Source: Tetrahymena elliotti 4EA
Taxonomy: Eukaryota > Ciliophora > Oligohymenophorea > Hymenostomatida > Tetrahymenidae
Reading direction: 5' to 3'
NCBI GenBank assembly: GCA_000231825.2
Contig: JH720313.1
Location: forward strand, 62,001 to 126,000
DNA: 64,000 nt
The position numbers were made by a program, and so were the translations under genes. The notes beneath the pieces were generated by a model that was not told the DNA's origin, ran no database searches, and saw only the letters and a list, made by a program, of their open reading frames with translations. Below are positions 1-12,933 of the stretch, piece by piece. The number at the start of each line of letters is the position of its first letter. The stretch's first letter is position 1.

Positions 1-1220
1 GGTCTCTGTGGTTTACCACTGCTTTGATTAGAATTGTTGTTATTTTAATTTTGATTACTTTTCTATGTCTAGTTGTGGTGATGAGATTATTTATCTGGGC
101 TGCCATGCTCATCACTTTTCCTAAAAGTGGCATTGGCTGTAGTGTTCATTTAATTTTATGCTTCTTGCTTTGAGTTTGATAGAGAATCATTATCGCTTGC
201 AATTTGGTTATGACTTGAAAAGTTGCTTGATGTGTCATTTATTTTTTTATTTTAAATATTCTAGTTAGCTTCAGAGCTATAATAACTAAAGTAATCATCT
301 TGATCATCAACTTCAAGTAGCTTAGCTTAGATTGGAGATTAACCAGCATTATTTTCATCTTAGCATTCTCCATTCTATTGTTCTTGAAAAACCTAAGTTT
401 TTGAAAGTGATGATCTATTTTTAATAGCATCCACTATTCTCTTATCACTTAAAAATATAACCATTGTAAAAAATCCTTGAGAACATGTCAAGACCAAAGA
501 GATATCAGTTAAAAAAGTGTTTCCATCTCCCCCAAAAGTAATAATAGTCCTATTTACAGTACCAGCAAACCAACATATTATCCAAAGACAAGGGTAATAC
601 AAAAATCTTCTAATAACAAAATAAGTTTCTGTATTAGCTATGTCAAGATCTTTAAGCATCTTCATAGTTCTCAAAATTAGTATAAAATTCAAGAAAATAC
701 ACACCCATAAAGGGAAATAAAACAAACCCCATACTTATATTATTTCACCAGCTTTTCCCATTTATTAATTGATCCAACATACTCCATTTGCTCTTCCATA
801 AGATCTAGTAATAAAAGGAATAATACTAAGTACTAAAGGAATGACGAATCCTAAAAATATAAAAATTTTTTCCCTCTTTGCCATATTCTTAATCTTATTC
901 TTTACAGTATCATGGATAGTTAGGGATAGAATAGTTATCCATATGAGCATACACTCAGAAGTATAAGTAGAGATAAATGCCTAAATCATGCATAAAGGAT
1001 TCATACTATCATCGTCATATGAGTTATTTAAATCTAAAATAAATTCAAAGAAAGCCTGAAAAGAGTAAATCGTATTTGACATCCCAACATACATAATCAT
1101 TTTATTACCAAAAGTCTTTAATTCTGGTAGTTTATAATAGCAAAATATAATAATAGTTCCACCAATTATAGATATTGAGCATGATATCATTCCAAGAATA
1201 TTTATTACTTAAAGACTCAT
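1..1220 (-). CDS. 7TM receptor, cAMP-receptor-like (partial, runs off left edge)
   Basis: Likely a seven-helix G-protein-coupled receptor of the Dictyostelium cAMP-receptor-like class, acting at the cell or ciliary membrane. Read with TAA/TAG as Gln, one frame is open from the left edge to about 1320. In order it shows hydrophobic helices around an ISIIGGTIII segment, a LIWITILSL helix, a GFVIPLVLSIIPF helix, an extracellular NGVCWI with the usual loop-2 cysteine, a LWVCIFLNFILIL helix, a YYPCLWIICWF helix, and a last helix containing SQGFFTMVIF, typical of this class. A hydrophilic Asn/Gln/Ser-rich tail follows and leaves the window without a stop. I chose the ATG at 1220, but the frame stays open upstream to a TGA near 1317, so an earlier exon may supply the true start (see the 1564-1731 entry). 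The ligand is unknown. Confidence 0.72.
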
Positions 1221-1563
1221 GAATAATTAATTTTCTTATGCTAATGATTCCTATTGTTCAACTAATGCAAATTCTGCTTCTGAATAAGCGCAAGTATCAA
1301 CTAATTGCTTAAAAGCTCAAGTGTTGAAAATTTTACTATTTTAATCTAGCTTGATTAGAGAAAAAATAAATACTTCAATTAGCTTACTTGCTTGTAAATT
1401 TATTAAGATCTTAAATTACTAATTTTTCTACAAATTTGTTTTATGTTTTTATTCCCAACCACTCTCTTAATATTAACTAATCTATCTATTTATATTAATG
1501 TTTGCATGAGTGCATCTCTTTTTTAAATATCTTTGTTCCTTATTCAATCAAAAGTGCATAGAA

Positions 1564-1731
1564 TCACAACATAAATATTTAGTATTAATATGATCCAAAC
1601 CTGTGAACCTTTACTTTCCTAATTTTTGTTTCGACTAATTATTTTTTGCCTTCCATCTTATATCTTGATGCCATTAATCTTTTCTTTAAAATTCTTTACT
1701 GATAAGAGCTGAAGTTAAACTATCTTTTCAT
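1564..1731 (-). other. Possible 5' exon or small ORF upstream of the receptor
   Basis: An ATG at 1731 opens a basic, protein-like stretch (begins MKRQFNFSSYQQR) of 55 codons ending at TGA 1566-1564. It holds a plausible GTAAAG donor after about 40 codons. A splice from there to an AG just before the open upstream part of the receptor frame (about 1310) would keep phase and give the receptor an N-terminal exon. That is inference only. The alternative is a chance ORF in A+T-rich spacer. RNA evidence would decide. Confidence 0.25.
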
Positions 1732-2431
1732 CCCAGCAAAAAAAAACTCTCTCTCTTAATTGATAGTTTTGTTTTAATTTTTTACAACTAATAGTGATGA
1801 ATTGAAGTAAATATTACGAAATTTATGTATACTTCAAATCAATTACTTATTTTCCTTATTGATTGATCATTAACTAAAGTAGATATGTTAAAATACAAAT
1901 ATTTCATTTTTAAAATTTAATATTTAATTTTCATTCATTGAAAATTTTTATTTTGATAAAAATTAACTCCCACCCACCCAACCTGTTGTAAAGTCAAGCA
2001 TATTCTATTCTAGTCAAAAGAGAAAATAATTTAAAAGAAAATTCTGTATATTTTTTGTTATATCTTTTAATTCGTTATTTAAAAAAAGTTCTGATCTTAA
2101 AAAATACATATTTTTTTTACCAACAAATGATTAGAAAAGCAAATGTTTTGAAGCTATCTTTCGAAAATGTTTGAACTTTTCGTTTTGTAAAAGAAAAAAT
2201 TAATTAAAATTATATGCACTATTTTTTATTTGATTTGGTTGTTTGTAAAATGATCAATCGCTTTACATCATTGAAAAAAATTTAATTTACAGATACATTT
2301 AATCTTTAAATAATTTCTTTTACAAAATTGATTTTAGCGAAAGTTGAAATGCATACATTCAAAAATATCCAAAAAAGACTTTAAAATTAATTTTTATATT
2401 TAATTTTTTTATAAATTAGATTATTTTATTT
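1732..2431. other. A+T-rich spacer
   Basis: Spacer between the 3' end of the Rdh54-like gene and the receptor region. It contains long T and A runs and no protein-like reading frame on either strand that I could support. Confidence 0.6.
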
Positions 2432-5400
2432 TCATTTTTTTAATTTTTTTAATATATTTTTAGCTGGATTAGTTTCGTTTGCTGGAGTTGCTTTTCTTCT
2501 TCCTCTTCTTCCTTTAGTAACAACAACCTCTTCTTCTTCATCTTCACCTTTTTCCTCTATTTGCATATCTGTATCCTTTTTTTGTTTATTTTACTATTCT
2601 TCTTCTTTTTCAGCAGCTATTTAGTTATCTAAAATATCTTCATTCTTTATTTCTTTTTTTGGTTATTCATTATCAGATTCCTTTTTTTTAGAAATATTGA
2701 ATGTAGCTATATCATCATCACTTTCACTGAATTTTTCTGGCTCCTCTATTATCTTACTAAGCTCTCCAGAAGCAGTAGTTGATTCTGAAACTTCACCTTT
2801 TACCATTTCTTCTCTGATTTTTTCTTCCATTTCTTCATTAATTTCCTAATCATCTTATGAGTCTTCTCCTTCGTTTTCTTCTTCATTTTAAGCTTCTGGT
2901 TTTAAGAAGATGTTTCCTTCTTCAAAAGCATTATCTATTGCTGTTTCATTTTCTTCTTATTAGTCTTTCTTTTCACCCTTAATTGTTCTCTTAACAAAAG
3001 TAATATAATTTTACATGCAATCAACATAATCAGGAGTGAATTCTTTTAATTAATTTAACTGATTTTCATCTTCTTTAAAGCTTGTACATTAATTATCTCC
3101 TTTAAATTCGAAAAGTTATTTTAATTTATCATTATTATATTATTTAACTATCATTTTTTCATCAACAACATTTTAACTCAAATCTTCCTTCAAAAATTAT
3201 CTTTATAAAACTTTTTCTTCCATAGTACCACAAGAAACTAATCTATAAATATGAACTGGTTTTGTTTATCCATCTCTCCAAATTCTTCCCATAACCTATA
3301 TTTAAAAATAAATTTAAATAAAAATCAAACACTAATTAAAAGCGACAATAAACTCTCTGTATTAATTAAATATTTAACTAACTCAAAAGTTGCTCAAAAA
3401 ATTAGTTAAAAAATCATAAAATTTAAATAAAAATGAATTAACACAAAGCTTTGCTTAATAAACAAAAATGTACTTATAAATCATTAGAAGGATTCCAGTT
3501 TGCTTCCATTAAAACCATTCTATTTGCTGCAGAAAGATTTAAACCTGTACCACCTGCACTACCACAGAGTAAGAAAACTTTAATATCATTGGTGGGATCT
3601 TAAAATCTATTTATTTAAATTATTTAAATTTTCAAAAAAAATTTTTAAAACAAAGGCCAAACCTGTCAATTAATTCTTATCTCTTCTATGCATTTACTGA
3701 ACCATCAAGACGAACAAATTTGAGACCCTTTTCTTTGACCATAATTTAAAGTACATCAAGAGTTTAAGTCCAATAAGATACAATAATAATTCTCTCAGTT
3801 GATTTTTAAGCTATTTCAATTTATCTCATCTAATCAAGCAAGTCTGATATAAATTTAAATTTATAAGAAGCTTCCCAGTCATCTAACTTATAGTCTTAAG
3901 GGAAAAATTGTTTAAATTCCTATGATGTTTACTATTTTTTAAAAATTAATTTAAGTCTACAAATTTTTGTAAATTAATCATTCGCTTACATTTCCTACAT
4001 CTGTGTAAATAAGTTAAGGGTGATTTAGTAGTTTTCTCATAATGGTAAGGAGACCAAAGGCACCTTCACCAGTGTTTAACTCACTTTTATTGTATCTTGC
4101 CATGATCATCTTTTTATAGAGCATATTTTATAAAGGAGTGAGTCTCAAAAAGATAAAATATTCAGAACGAGGTGGAAGCAATTTTTCTAAAATATCAGCC
4201 TTTCTTCTTAAAACAAATCTACTGATAATATGAGTGAGTTCTTTACTTCTAACAGCAGCCTTTTCAACGGTATCTGGAGAAGCATCACTTTTTAAAGCAG
4301 CCAAAATAGGATCTGAGAAAACAAATTTGAACTACTTTTCATTCTCAAAGATATTAGGATTAACAAATCTATTAAAAAAATGCTTAAATAATTTGATTAA
4401 AAGTGATTATAAAATTACTTAACGCAGGAGTAGAATTCATCTAAGGAATTTTAAAGTGGTGTACCAGTTAGTATAATACGTCTGTTACATTTTATAGAAT
4501 TAAATGATCTAAATGTTTTGATATTCATATTTTTGAGTCTGTGGCCTTCATCAAAAATTAAGAGATCACAAGCATTGGATAAAGTTTCAACATGCATTCT
4601 AAATTGCTCATAGGAAATCAACAACATTTTAGCTTAGCCATCTGCAAATTCTTTGCAAATTCTTATAACCTATTTATTAATTTAAACAATTATCTCATTT
4701 TAATTTTTTGTAAATAATTTTTACTGTTTCTCTTTTTCCTAAAGCAATTTTAGGAATCAAACGTGCATCTCCTAACCATTTTTTAACTTCTTTGTTCCAA
4801 CTTCCTAATAGACTTACTGGTGCTACAACAACAACTTTTCTAATTAAAGGGGAAGTAGCTGAATGGGGATCTTTTTTAATATTAAATTATATTTATTGAC
4901 AATAAGGAATTTAAAAATAGTACTTCTTCTTATCAAAGTCCATATTAAAGCTATAGTTTGAAGTGTCTTACCAAGACCCATGCTATCCTATGATTTATAA
5001 TATAATTGAATCTCTATTTAAATCTTAATTATTTACAGCTAAAATACAGCCACCAATATCTGGTCCTCTTAAGCCAGAAATACATTCAAACATGAACTTA
5101 ACGCCCTATCTCTAATGTGCTCTCATGCAATTGTTTAAGTAGGAATCAATATAAACAGGAAAAAGTTATTCATTTGTAGGATCAGTGATTAAATATGAAT
5201 TATCAGGAACAACAATATCTTTAGGTTTTGGTCTTTCAGACTATGAACTTTTCTTCATAGGAGCTATTTTTTTTTTGGCGCTTTTAGTGATTTTTGATAA
5301 AAAAATTAGAGTTAGCCATAAATCTTTAAATAATAGCTAAAAATATTCTAAATTACATATTTTAATCTTTTTCATATGTCATCTTTGCTTTAACAAAACA

Positions 5401-6110
5401 TCTACCACTTAAGAAATCATCTTTAGAAATTTTGTCATCTTGTTCGACTATAATTCAAAAATAAAATCAATCTAAATTGAAATATCATTTTATTTACCAA
5501 AATATTAGCCAACAATATATTAGTTGCCATTATCTGGATTGGGACAATACAACTTTGATTTATAACTATCATATATTTTCTCTCCGTCTGAGTTATATAT
5601 TTAAACCTTACTAGAAGTAAATACAATAATACCGTCATCTAAAACTTTGTGCTTTTTCTTAACATCCTTAGACCAGAAGCACTTGTAAAATTCTTCTGGG
5701 ACATTTTTTTCTTCTTAATTTGTAGATGTAGCTGGCTAATTCTTTGTTGTTGAATTTGCACTAAAAGTTGTGCTTGGCTTAACTTAAGTTTTACCATTTT
5801 CATTACTTTATGTATCTAACTTGCTAACTAAAGGTTTAAATGGTTTTGACTTTAAGCCTAATAATCCCTAAGGTTTACTTTATATTACTGGAGTAGATTA
5901 TTCTTTACTATCTTTTTTATTTTCAGAATCGCTAATGGGCTATTCTTTCAGTGTAGCAGCTTCTTCCTTTTTAACAGTTTTGGCTGACTCTAAGTTAGAG
6001 GGAGCAGAAACAGTTGATTTTAATTGCGGTCTTTAAAATGGCTTTGATAAACTACTTCCGTTTTCTGAACCGTCTTTTGATCCAGGAGGCTTGAAAGGTT
6101 TTTTTAACAT
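2432..6110 (-). CDS. RDH54: Rdh54/RAD54B-type SNF2 DNA translocase
   Basis: SWI2/SNF2 ATPase of the Rad54/Rdh54 group, which works with Rad51/Dmc1 recombinases on chromatin in homologous recombination and meiosis. The start MLKKPFKPPGSK is followed by a low-complexity linker, then a small domain typical of Rdh54/RAD54B (WSKDVKKKHKVLDDG). The helicase core follows: MRAHQRQGVKFMFEC, Walker A as ADSMGLGKTLQ, ALIWTLIRR, VVVVAPVSLLGSW, Walker B DEGHRLKN, LTGTPLQNSLDEF, FVLRRKADIL, SAGGTGLNLS and motif VI MGRIWRDGQTKPV. DEGH and LIWTLIR favour Rdh54/RAD54B over other SNF2 groups. At least seven short introns are inferred from frame changes at GT/AG pairs. The C-terminus is a long Glu-rich tail ending in a basic KGRRGRRK patch, with TGA at 2434-2432. 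Oddities are Ser in place of the usual Glu in ADEMGLGK and the long acidic tail. Exon edges are approximate. Confidence 0.85.
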
Positions 6111-6950
6111 GATAAAGTTTTAAATTTTTAATGATTAATAATTTACTTTAAATTTACCCAGTTATATTTGAATAACAATTAAATTTTGCGGCAAAAACCT
6201 CTATAAGGTTTTATCAAAAACATAGGTTTAATTTTTAATTTAGATGAATCTTGTTGAATATTTACAAATCAATTTAGTTGAAATTTAACAAGAAAATTCA
6301 CTGAAAATAATTACTAAAAAAGTATTTTTTTGTAAATTTTTAACAATTTTTATATTTGCAAATAAACTTTTAATTGAATATTTCATTTTTGAAATTCATA
6401 AAAACAGCTGCATAAATTTTAAAATATGAATCTTAAAATTAGCTGAAAATCTTCAAGTAAACTATTATAAATTAAATATAATAAAAAATTAAAAAATAGT
6501 TTATAAAACATTTTATTAAGTCTATTTAAAAAATTAGAAGATAACACTTATCAACCAACTTTCTTGAGAGTTAATTTTAGTAATCTTTTACAGAAACACT
6601 TTTATTTATCATTCATTTCTTTATTTAAAAGTAATAAAATTTTGTGAGTTTATTGCACATACCTTATATAAATTCAAAATAAATATTTTATTTATTTTTT
6701 AATCTAATTATTTTAAATTTTAAAGAATTTATTATTACCTTTTAATATTATATCTGAATGTAAATTAGATAAGTTATATCCTGCCTGAATTTAATTAAAT
6801 TTATTATTGATTTATTGATAGTAAATAAGTGTGATTTCTTATTAAGTATTTATTGAATTGCTTTTCTTAAAATTTTAAAGTAATAACAAAGATGAATAAT
6901 AAAAATGAAGTTATAAATTAGCTAATTATATAGAAATAAAATTATTTATA
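6111..6950. other. A+T-rich spacer
   Basis: About 840 bp between the start of the Rdh54-like gene and the stop of malate dehydrogenase, both on the minus strand. No coding frame or RNA gene recognised. It presumably holds the Rdh54 promoter and the malate dehydrogenase terminator. Confidence 0.6.
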
Positions 6951-8015
<1,065 letters not shown>

Positions 8016-9231
8016 TTTACTTAAACCTGAAATGTTTTGTTTGTTTATTACCTTTTTTACTGAATACAATCTATCTTTTGATCAAATTTTATTTTGAAAT
8101 TTATTTAATTATAACGATTAAATAGTTGAGGTATCCACTCTTCTACTTACTTATTCTTTATTTAAATATTCAACACAGTTTCTAAAGTAGGTAACAATGA
8201 ATGTATATTTTTAGAACAGAAACATCTGTGTATTAAATATCATTATTTGAATATTAAATGTGATATATGATTGAGCCATATTGTGATAACAATTACGTCA
8301 CTTACGTAAAAATGACTATTTTACGTACTACTCATCTCAAAACAATTTTTATTAAAATTTCTTTCTGCATAACTTCTATTTAGCACAAATTTAAAACCTT
8401 TTCTGATTAACCTTAAGCTAGTATGATAAATTGAGGTTAAGCATTTTTTCGATTTATCTATCATCAGAAAAAGATTCAGTTTAAACTAAATATTATAGAA
8501 TTTTCTGAGCATAAGATTTGCTTAATCATTAAAATTTACTTTTTTTATCTAACTTAAAAACGAATTTAAAATTATTAATTTCTTATAAATTTTCTAGTTA
8601 TTTAAGATTTCAAAACTTTATTTTACAACTCCAAATAAACAAAATCTCTATCCTCACTCACCCTCTGATCTGATCTGGTTTAATTTGCTTTTGATGATAA
8701 TAAAAAAAATTCAATTATTTTTTAAAATACATATTTTCTAATATACTTTACTCTCTTCTTTATCAATTAATTTTTTTTTTACATTTCTGTAAATTACAAA
8801 ATGATTTATCTATTGAGCTCATTTTTTAATTAGTTTATTAGTTTTGAAGTATTTTTTTTTTCTGTAAAAAATTTGATCTGTTTAAAATTTGATTTGAAAA
8901 TGAATGATTGAGTATGAAAATAGATTTTATTAGGATATGTAAGTAATTATTATTTTTGTTTACAAACCTACTTGAGAATTTGTTAAACATATCTATTTTT
9001 AAAATTGTAATAAAAAATCATAATTTTTATTATATTAATCCATTTGGTTATTTTGTTGAAAAATTTGAGATTGACAAAAAAATATTTTTTCTAAGTGAAG
9101 CAAATATATTTTGAAAAAAGGCGGTTTTTCTAGAGTTTTTTAAATAAAATTTTAGATTTTATTAATAAGCAAACCTATGGACTCAAATTAATTACTAAAA
9201 TCTCTACTCAAAAAAAAAATAAAAATATATT
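8016..9231. other. Divergent intergenic region
   Basis: About 1.2 kb of A+T-rich DNA between malate dehydrogenase (minus) and the B-box/macro gene (plus), so it should hold both promoters. Around 8290-8330 there is a less A+T-rich patch with several ACGT-containing words (tacgtcacttacgt, ttacgtac). No gene was recognised. Confidence 0.55.
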
Positions 9232-10102
9232 ATGTAGCAGTAGTATTTGTGTAAAATACATAAAAAACAAAATTTATTTAAATGTTCTTGTGAACAAAGT
9301 TTTATTTGTACATCTTGTTTTGACTCAGGAAAACACTTGAATCATCAAGTAGATCTAATAGAATCATAGGATGATGTAAATTAGTCTAATTTCACCATGA
9401 TGGATTCAAAAAATGTTTATTTTTATCACCTTTATTAATTGATTTACAGATATATCAAAAAATGAATTTCTTCCTTAAAAATTCTATTATTTTTGTATTA
9501 AAAAGAGTAAATAAGAACAGAAAGATTAATAAAATGGGCAAATTTATGAAGTCAAAGGGGACTTATTATCATTCGAAGCAGATATAATTGTTTAGTAATG
9601 TAATTGTATTACTACAAATGAGAAGGGATTATCATTATCTATATTGAAAAAATTTGGAGTAAGTGCATATGAAACTAGAATCAAAGGGAAAGGAAATATT
9701 GCTGACAAGAGCTCAATAGATATTCCAGGTACTTGTAAATTCCAAAAACCTAAAATCATAATAAAAAATAGCTAAATTCAATATATTGCTAATCTATTTG
9801 GTCAATTTGCACCTGGGAAGACAGCTTTTAAATACTAAAATACTTTATGCTAATATATTAAAGATCCTTTGACAAATAAACCAATTATTGATACCGCCCC
9901 ATACAGAGAAAAATGGTTTGAGTAATGCTTAAAGCAATTATCATAATTTGCAAAAGAAAAGAAATTATATAAAATAGCATTCCCATGCAGAATAGGATGT
10001 GGTCTAGCAGGAGGGTAATGGGAAAATTACAAAAAAATGATACAAGAATTTTCAGAAAGTAATAAACAGCTAAAGATATATATTGTTTAACTTGAAGAAT
10101 GA
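9232..10102 (+). CDS. B-box zinc finger plus macro-domain protein
   Basis: Two-exon model of about 259 residues. Exon 1 (9232-9414) begins MQQQYLCKIHKKQNLF and carries a compact B-box-like zinc motif: C-x2-H, then CSCEQSFICTSCFDSGKH with a final LNHQ. Exon 2 (from about 9506) is a macro domain: GDLLSFEADIIVQQCNC, a GKG segment, APGKTAF, and CRIGCGLAGGQWENY, the loop that binds ADP-ribose phosphate in Poa1-like and related macro domains. It ends QLEE-TGA. Macro domains of this kind bind or hydrolyse ADP-ribose derivatives. The B-box suggests a protein-interaction role. The intron boundary (GTTTAT donor, AAAAAG acceptor) was chosen to keep frame and is uncertain. The joining of these two domains is unusual. 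Confidence 0.75.
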
Positions 10103-10240
10103 AATACTTCTCAACAAAAATAACAAAAAATATTCTATAAATGCTTTTTATTTATTTAACTGTTTTTATGATATTTATTTTAGAGCTTTTATTTGGAGAA
10201 TATCCTTCCATTTAATCTATAAAAATGTTTTTTACATTCT
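10103..10240. other. Short convergent 3' spacer
   Basis: About 140 bp between two genes that converge. An ORF on the plus strand here (10083-10277) starts inside the macro gene in a different frame and overlaps the opposite gene, so it is not called. Confidence 0.5.
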
Positions 10241-11692
10241 TCAATTAAGGGTTGTGTTTCTTTGTCCAGTAGCTTGATAAGAATATGTCTATTTAATAAT
10301 ATTTATATTAATTTTATTTATTTTTATTATTATTTATTGTTTTACTAAATTAGCTTGACCAACTGGTGTTTGGCTGCTGTATCTTTATCCTTAAACATAA
10401 GCTGTTGAACTCAATCTTTTTTAATATTTTAACATTTAAAAGTGAAATAGCTTAAATTATTTACTGAGTTTCACCACCATAATAACTTTTGTACTCAGGT
10501 AGATTTCCATTTGTAGTAGTAGTGTAGGTGGTAGTGGTATAGTTTTATGGAGTACCAGATACATTAGTTGTGTAAACATAATTTTATTAAGGTATGGTTT
10601 GAGCTTAGTAAGAATTAGCAGTAGCTGCACTTTGAGGAGTGTAAATACTTTCTGTGGTCTTAGGTGCTGATCTCTTTACAGTATCATCTTCTGTTCTGAA
10701 ATTCTAAGCAGGAGTATTGAAAGTGCTAATATGAAAAAAAGTTATAAGATTTTAATCAAGTTTTTTTTTAAAGAGATTCAATTACTTTGATTGGTATACA
10801 GCAGTTTTTTGGAAGCTTGTTCTGGAGGCATCTATGGACATAGTATAGCTATTTCTTAAATCTCTGCTTCCTTGCAAGATTTGATTCAACTGCCTAAATT
10901 TTATGAATTATTTAAACAAAATAATCTTTTAAATATGCTAAATTTACAAGTTATTGATTGTTGAGTAGCTGAACATTCTTTTGGTTGGATCACTTTGGAT
11001 TCCATAAACTTCAATCAAGACACATTTGGGATCTTGAGCAGATTCAGGAATTAGATTGCCTTTTTTGAAATATTTTTCACCACTTTTAACAAAACTGTTA
11101 CTAAGATTCTTTCCATCAATCCAAATTCTACAATCATCCTTGGTTAATCCAAAAACTAGACCTGGTTCCCTTCCAAATGATTCTGAAGTGTAGAGATAAC
11201 TATTGGGAAGAGGCTTAGTGTATGATGAGTACTGATTGTTTTATAAAACAGCGTTGTAGTGTCTATATTTAGGACTTAACTAGAAAATGTAGTTTTCAAT
11301 TGTTGACATATCAACTTATCCCCATTTTTGAGAGCTGAAACCTCCTACTGTATATCTATCACCTTTACTATCAACAAATAAAAGCAAAACAAAAGTTTAT
11401 CCTCCAAAATTAGTAAGTTGTGAAGAAAAAGAATCAAAGTTGTAGCTGTCTACATCAGCTTGATAAAGTAATTTTAATTAGTTTGAATTTAGCAAATATT
11501 AGTTGTTGAGATATAGGTGGATTAACTATTCTTACTAAATAAGATATTGCTTTGAATGATCAGGCATTTGAGGTAACAAGAAAGGGACAGTTTAATCTAA
11601 AAATTTGTTCTAGAAGTAGACATGAATAAGAGAGGCAATCAAGCTGATTTGATCTTTAATTAAACTATTAAATGTCCATAATTCTACTTTGG
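10241..11692 (-). CDS. TLDc-domain protein with Thr/Tyr/Asn-rich tail
   Basis: TLDc proteins (OXR1/TLDC group) act in oxidative-stress resistance and V-ATPase regulation in other eukaryotes; the role here is unknown. An N-terminal helical part precedes the domain. The domain reads LLYQADVDSYNFDSF, FGGQTFVLLLFVDSKGDRY, VGGFSSQKWG, and later GLVFGLTKDDCRIWIDG and CVLIEVYG, in the usual order. The last third is low complexity (runs of TTTTYTTTTN and SSQTPVGQ). At least four introns are needed; the last two (about 10440-10490 and 10300-10357) join short exons ending GQRNTTLN-TGA. The 5' end is unresolved: the frame begins at an AG at 11692-11693 and the first coding exon, with its ATG, was not found. 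Confidence 0.75.
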
Positions 11693-11995
11693 CTATTAAT
11701 AAAAATAATTAAGAAATTAACAAAAATGGAAAGAAATATTTAAAAAAGAATTAAATTTCAGTTGAAACAATTTAAATATTTAATTTATGTTTGTGTCCTT
11801 TGAGAATTAGGAAATAGAAGTATTTATTTTCAATAATTATTCTGCTTTGTAAACAAAATTTTTATTATTAATTTTAGAATAAAAAGTAGACTTCTTAAAT
11901 TGATAGTAAATAAAATTCGTTTTTAGTTTAATTTAAGAAAACTGATACTTTCAATTTTCAAGAATTTATCTACTTAGCGAGCTAGTTAGCTTACT

Positions 11996-12933
11996 TCATA
12001 TTGTTTTTTTATACCATTATTTTATGTTTGTATTTGTTAGGATGCCATTAAATTAGCATTTTGAGTAGATATTTATTTAATATTTCAAATTAAATAAAGT
12101 ATATTTACTTTAGTTTAGGAAGATTCTGTCAACTATTTGTCTGGCTAATGCATCATTCATTTTTTAGTCTGGACTAGAATTCAACATATGAAGGATTGTT
12201 AGAACTAAATCTAAGGCTTCGCTGTAATTAATTACAATATTAATAAATTCCTTCTTTTTCATAGCTTTTCTCATATGGGGAAATAAAATAGCAGTAAGAA
12301 GCCCAACTGTATCATGCTTAAGATATGTTTCTCCAAGTTCTTTTTTAGATGGCTTTCTAATGATCAATTCGACTATTAAAATTATAGTTAATGAAAATTA
12401 ATTTCAATACAACAAATAAATGATAAGATAAATTTTTATGTAGGTTTAAAGAAAGCAGAATTAACTTTTTGTATTGAATAAATTTTTAAAATAATTTCTA
12501 AAATCTTACGAATTTCAATAAAAGTGTCAAAATCAACCTTTCCTGATGATGAACTTTTAAGCATAAATTCATGTAGTCTTTCTCCAAGTAATAAGTTTTC
12601 TGGGAACAAGTCTTTGAAGGCTTAAACATTAAGCTCATTCTTGTCTTTGGTCCTATTATTTACAAAAATTTTGTTAGAATAAAAACATTTTGAAATATTT
12701 TAGCATCCTAAAAGTCATTAAGGACCTTCTTTTTAAGCTCATTTAAATTAAAAAACGAAATCCTATCAAGTTAAATAAAATTAAAGATATAGAAGACAAT
12801 AATTGGTATCTTAAATAACTCAAAGCACATTTTACTCAGGATATGTGTTAGCTGTCTTCTAGAAGAATTCTTTGAGTCTTTTGAGTTCATCTTCTTTGAA
12901 TGAATAATCCTTTCTACTTTGATTACAACCCAT
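11996..12933 (-). CDS. Small protein with MGC N-terminus, EF-hand-like
   Basis: Not recognised as a named family. It starts MGCNQSRKDYSF; Gly2 and Cys3 fit N-myristoylation and palmitoylation, suggesting a membrane-anchored protein. Further along, SGKVDFDTFIEI resembles the end of an EF-hand loop and helix, and KKEFINIVINYSEALDLVLTILHML is a helical C-terminal part, so a recoverin-like or calcium-sensor relative is possible but not shown. Three introns are inferred, with donors near 12840, 12690 and 12510. The middle one requires the acceptor ACAAG to keep frame. The reading frame ends at TGA 11998-11996; the last 25 residues may be non-coding if another intron is present. Confidence 0.55.

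Noticed and set aside
4234..4422. Plus-strand 62-aa ORF
   Set aside because: It is antisense to the helicase core of the Rdh54-like gene, whose conserved motifs are on the minus strand.
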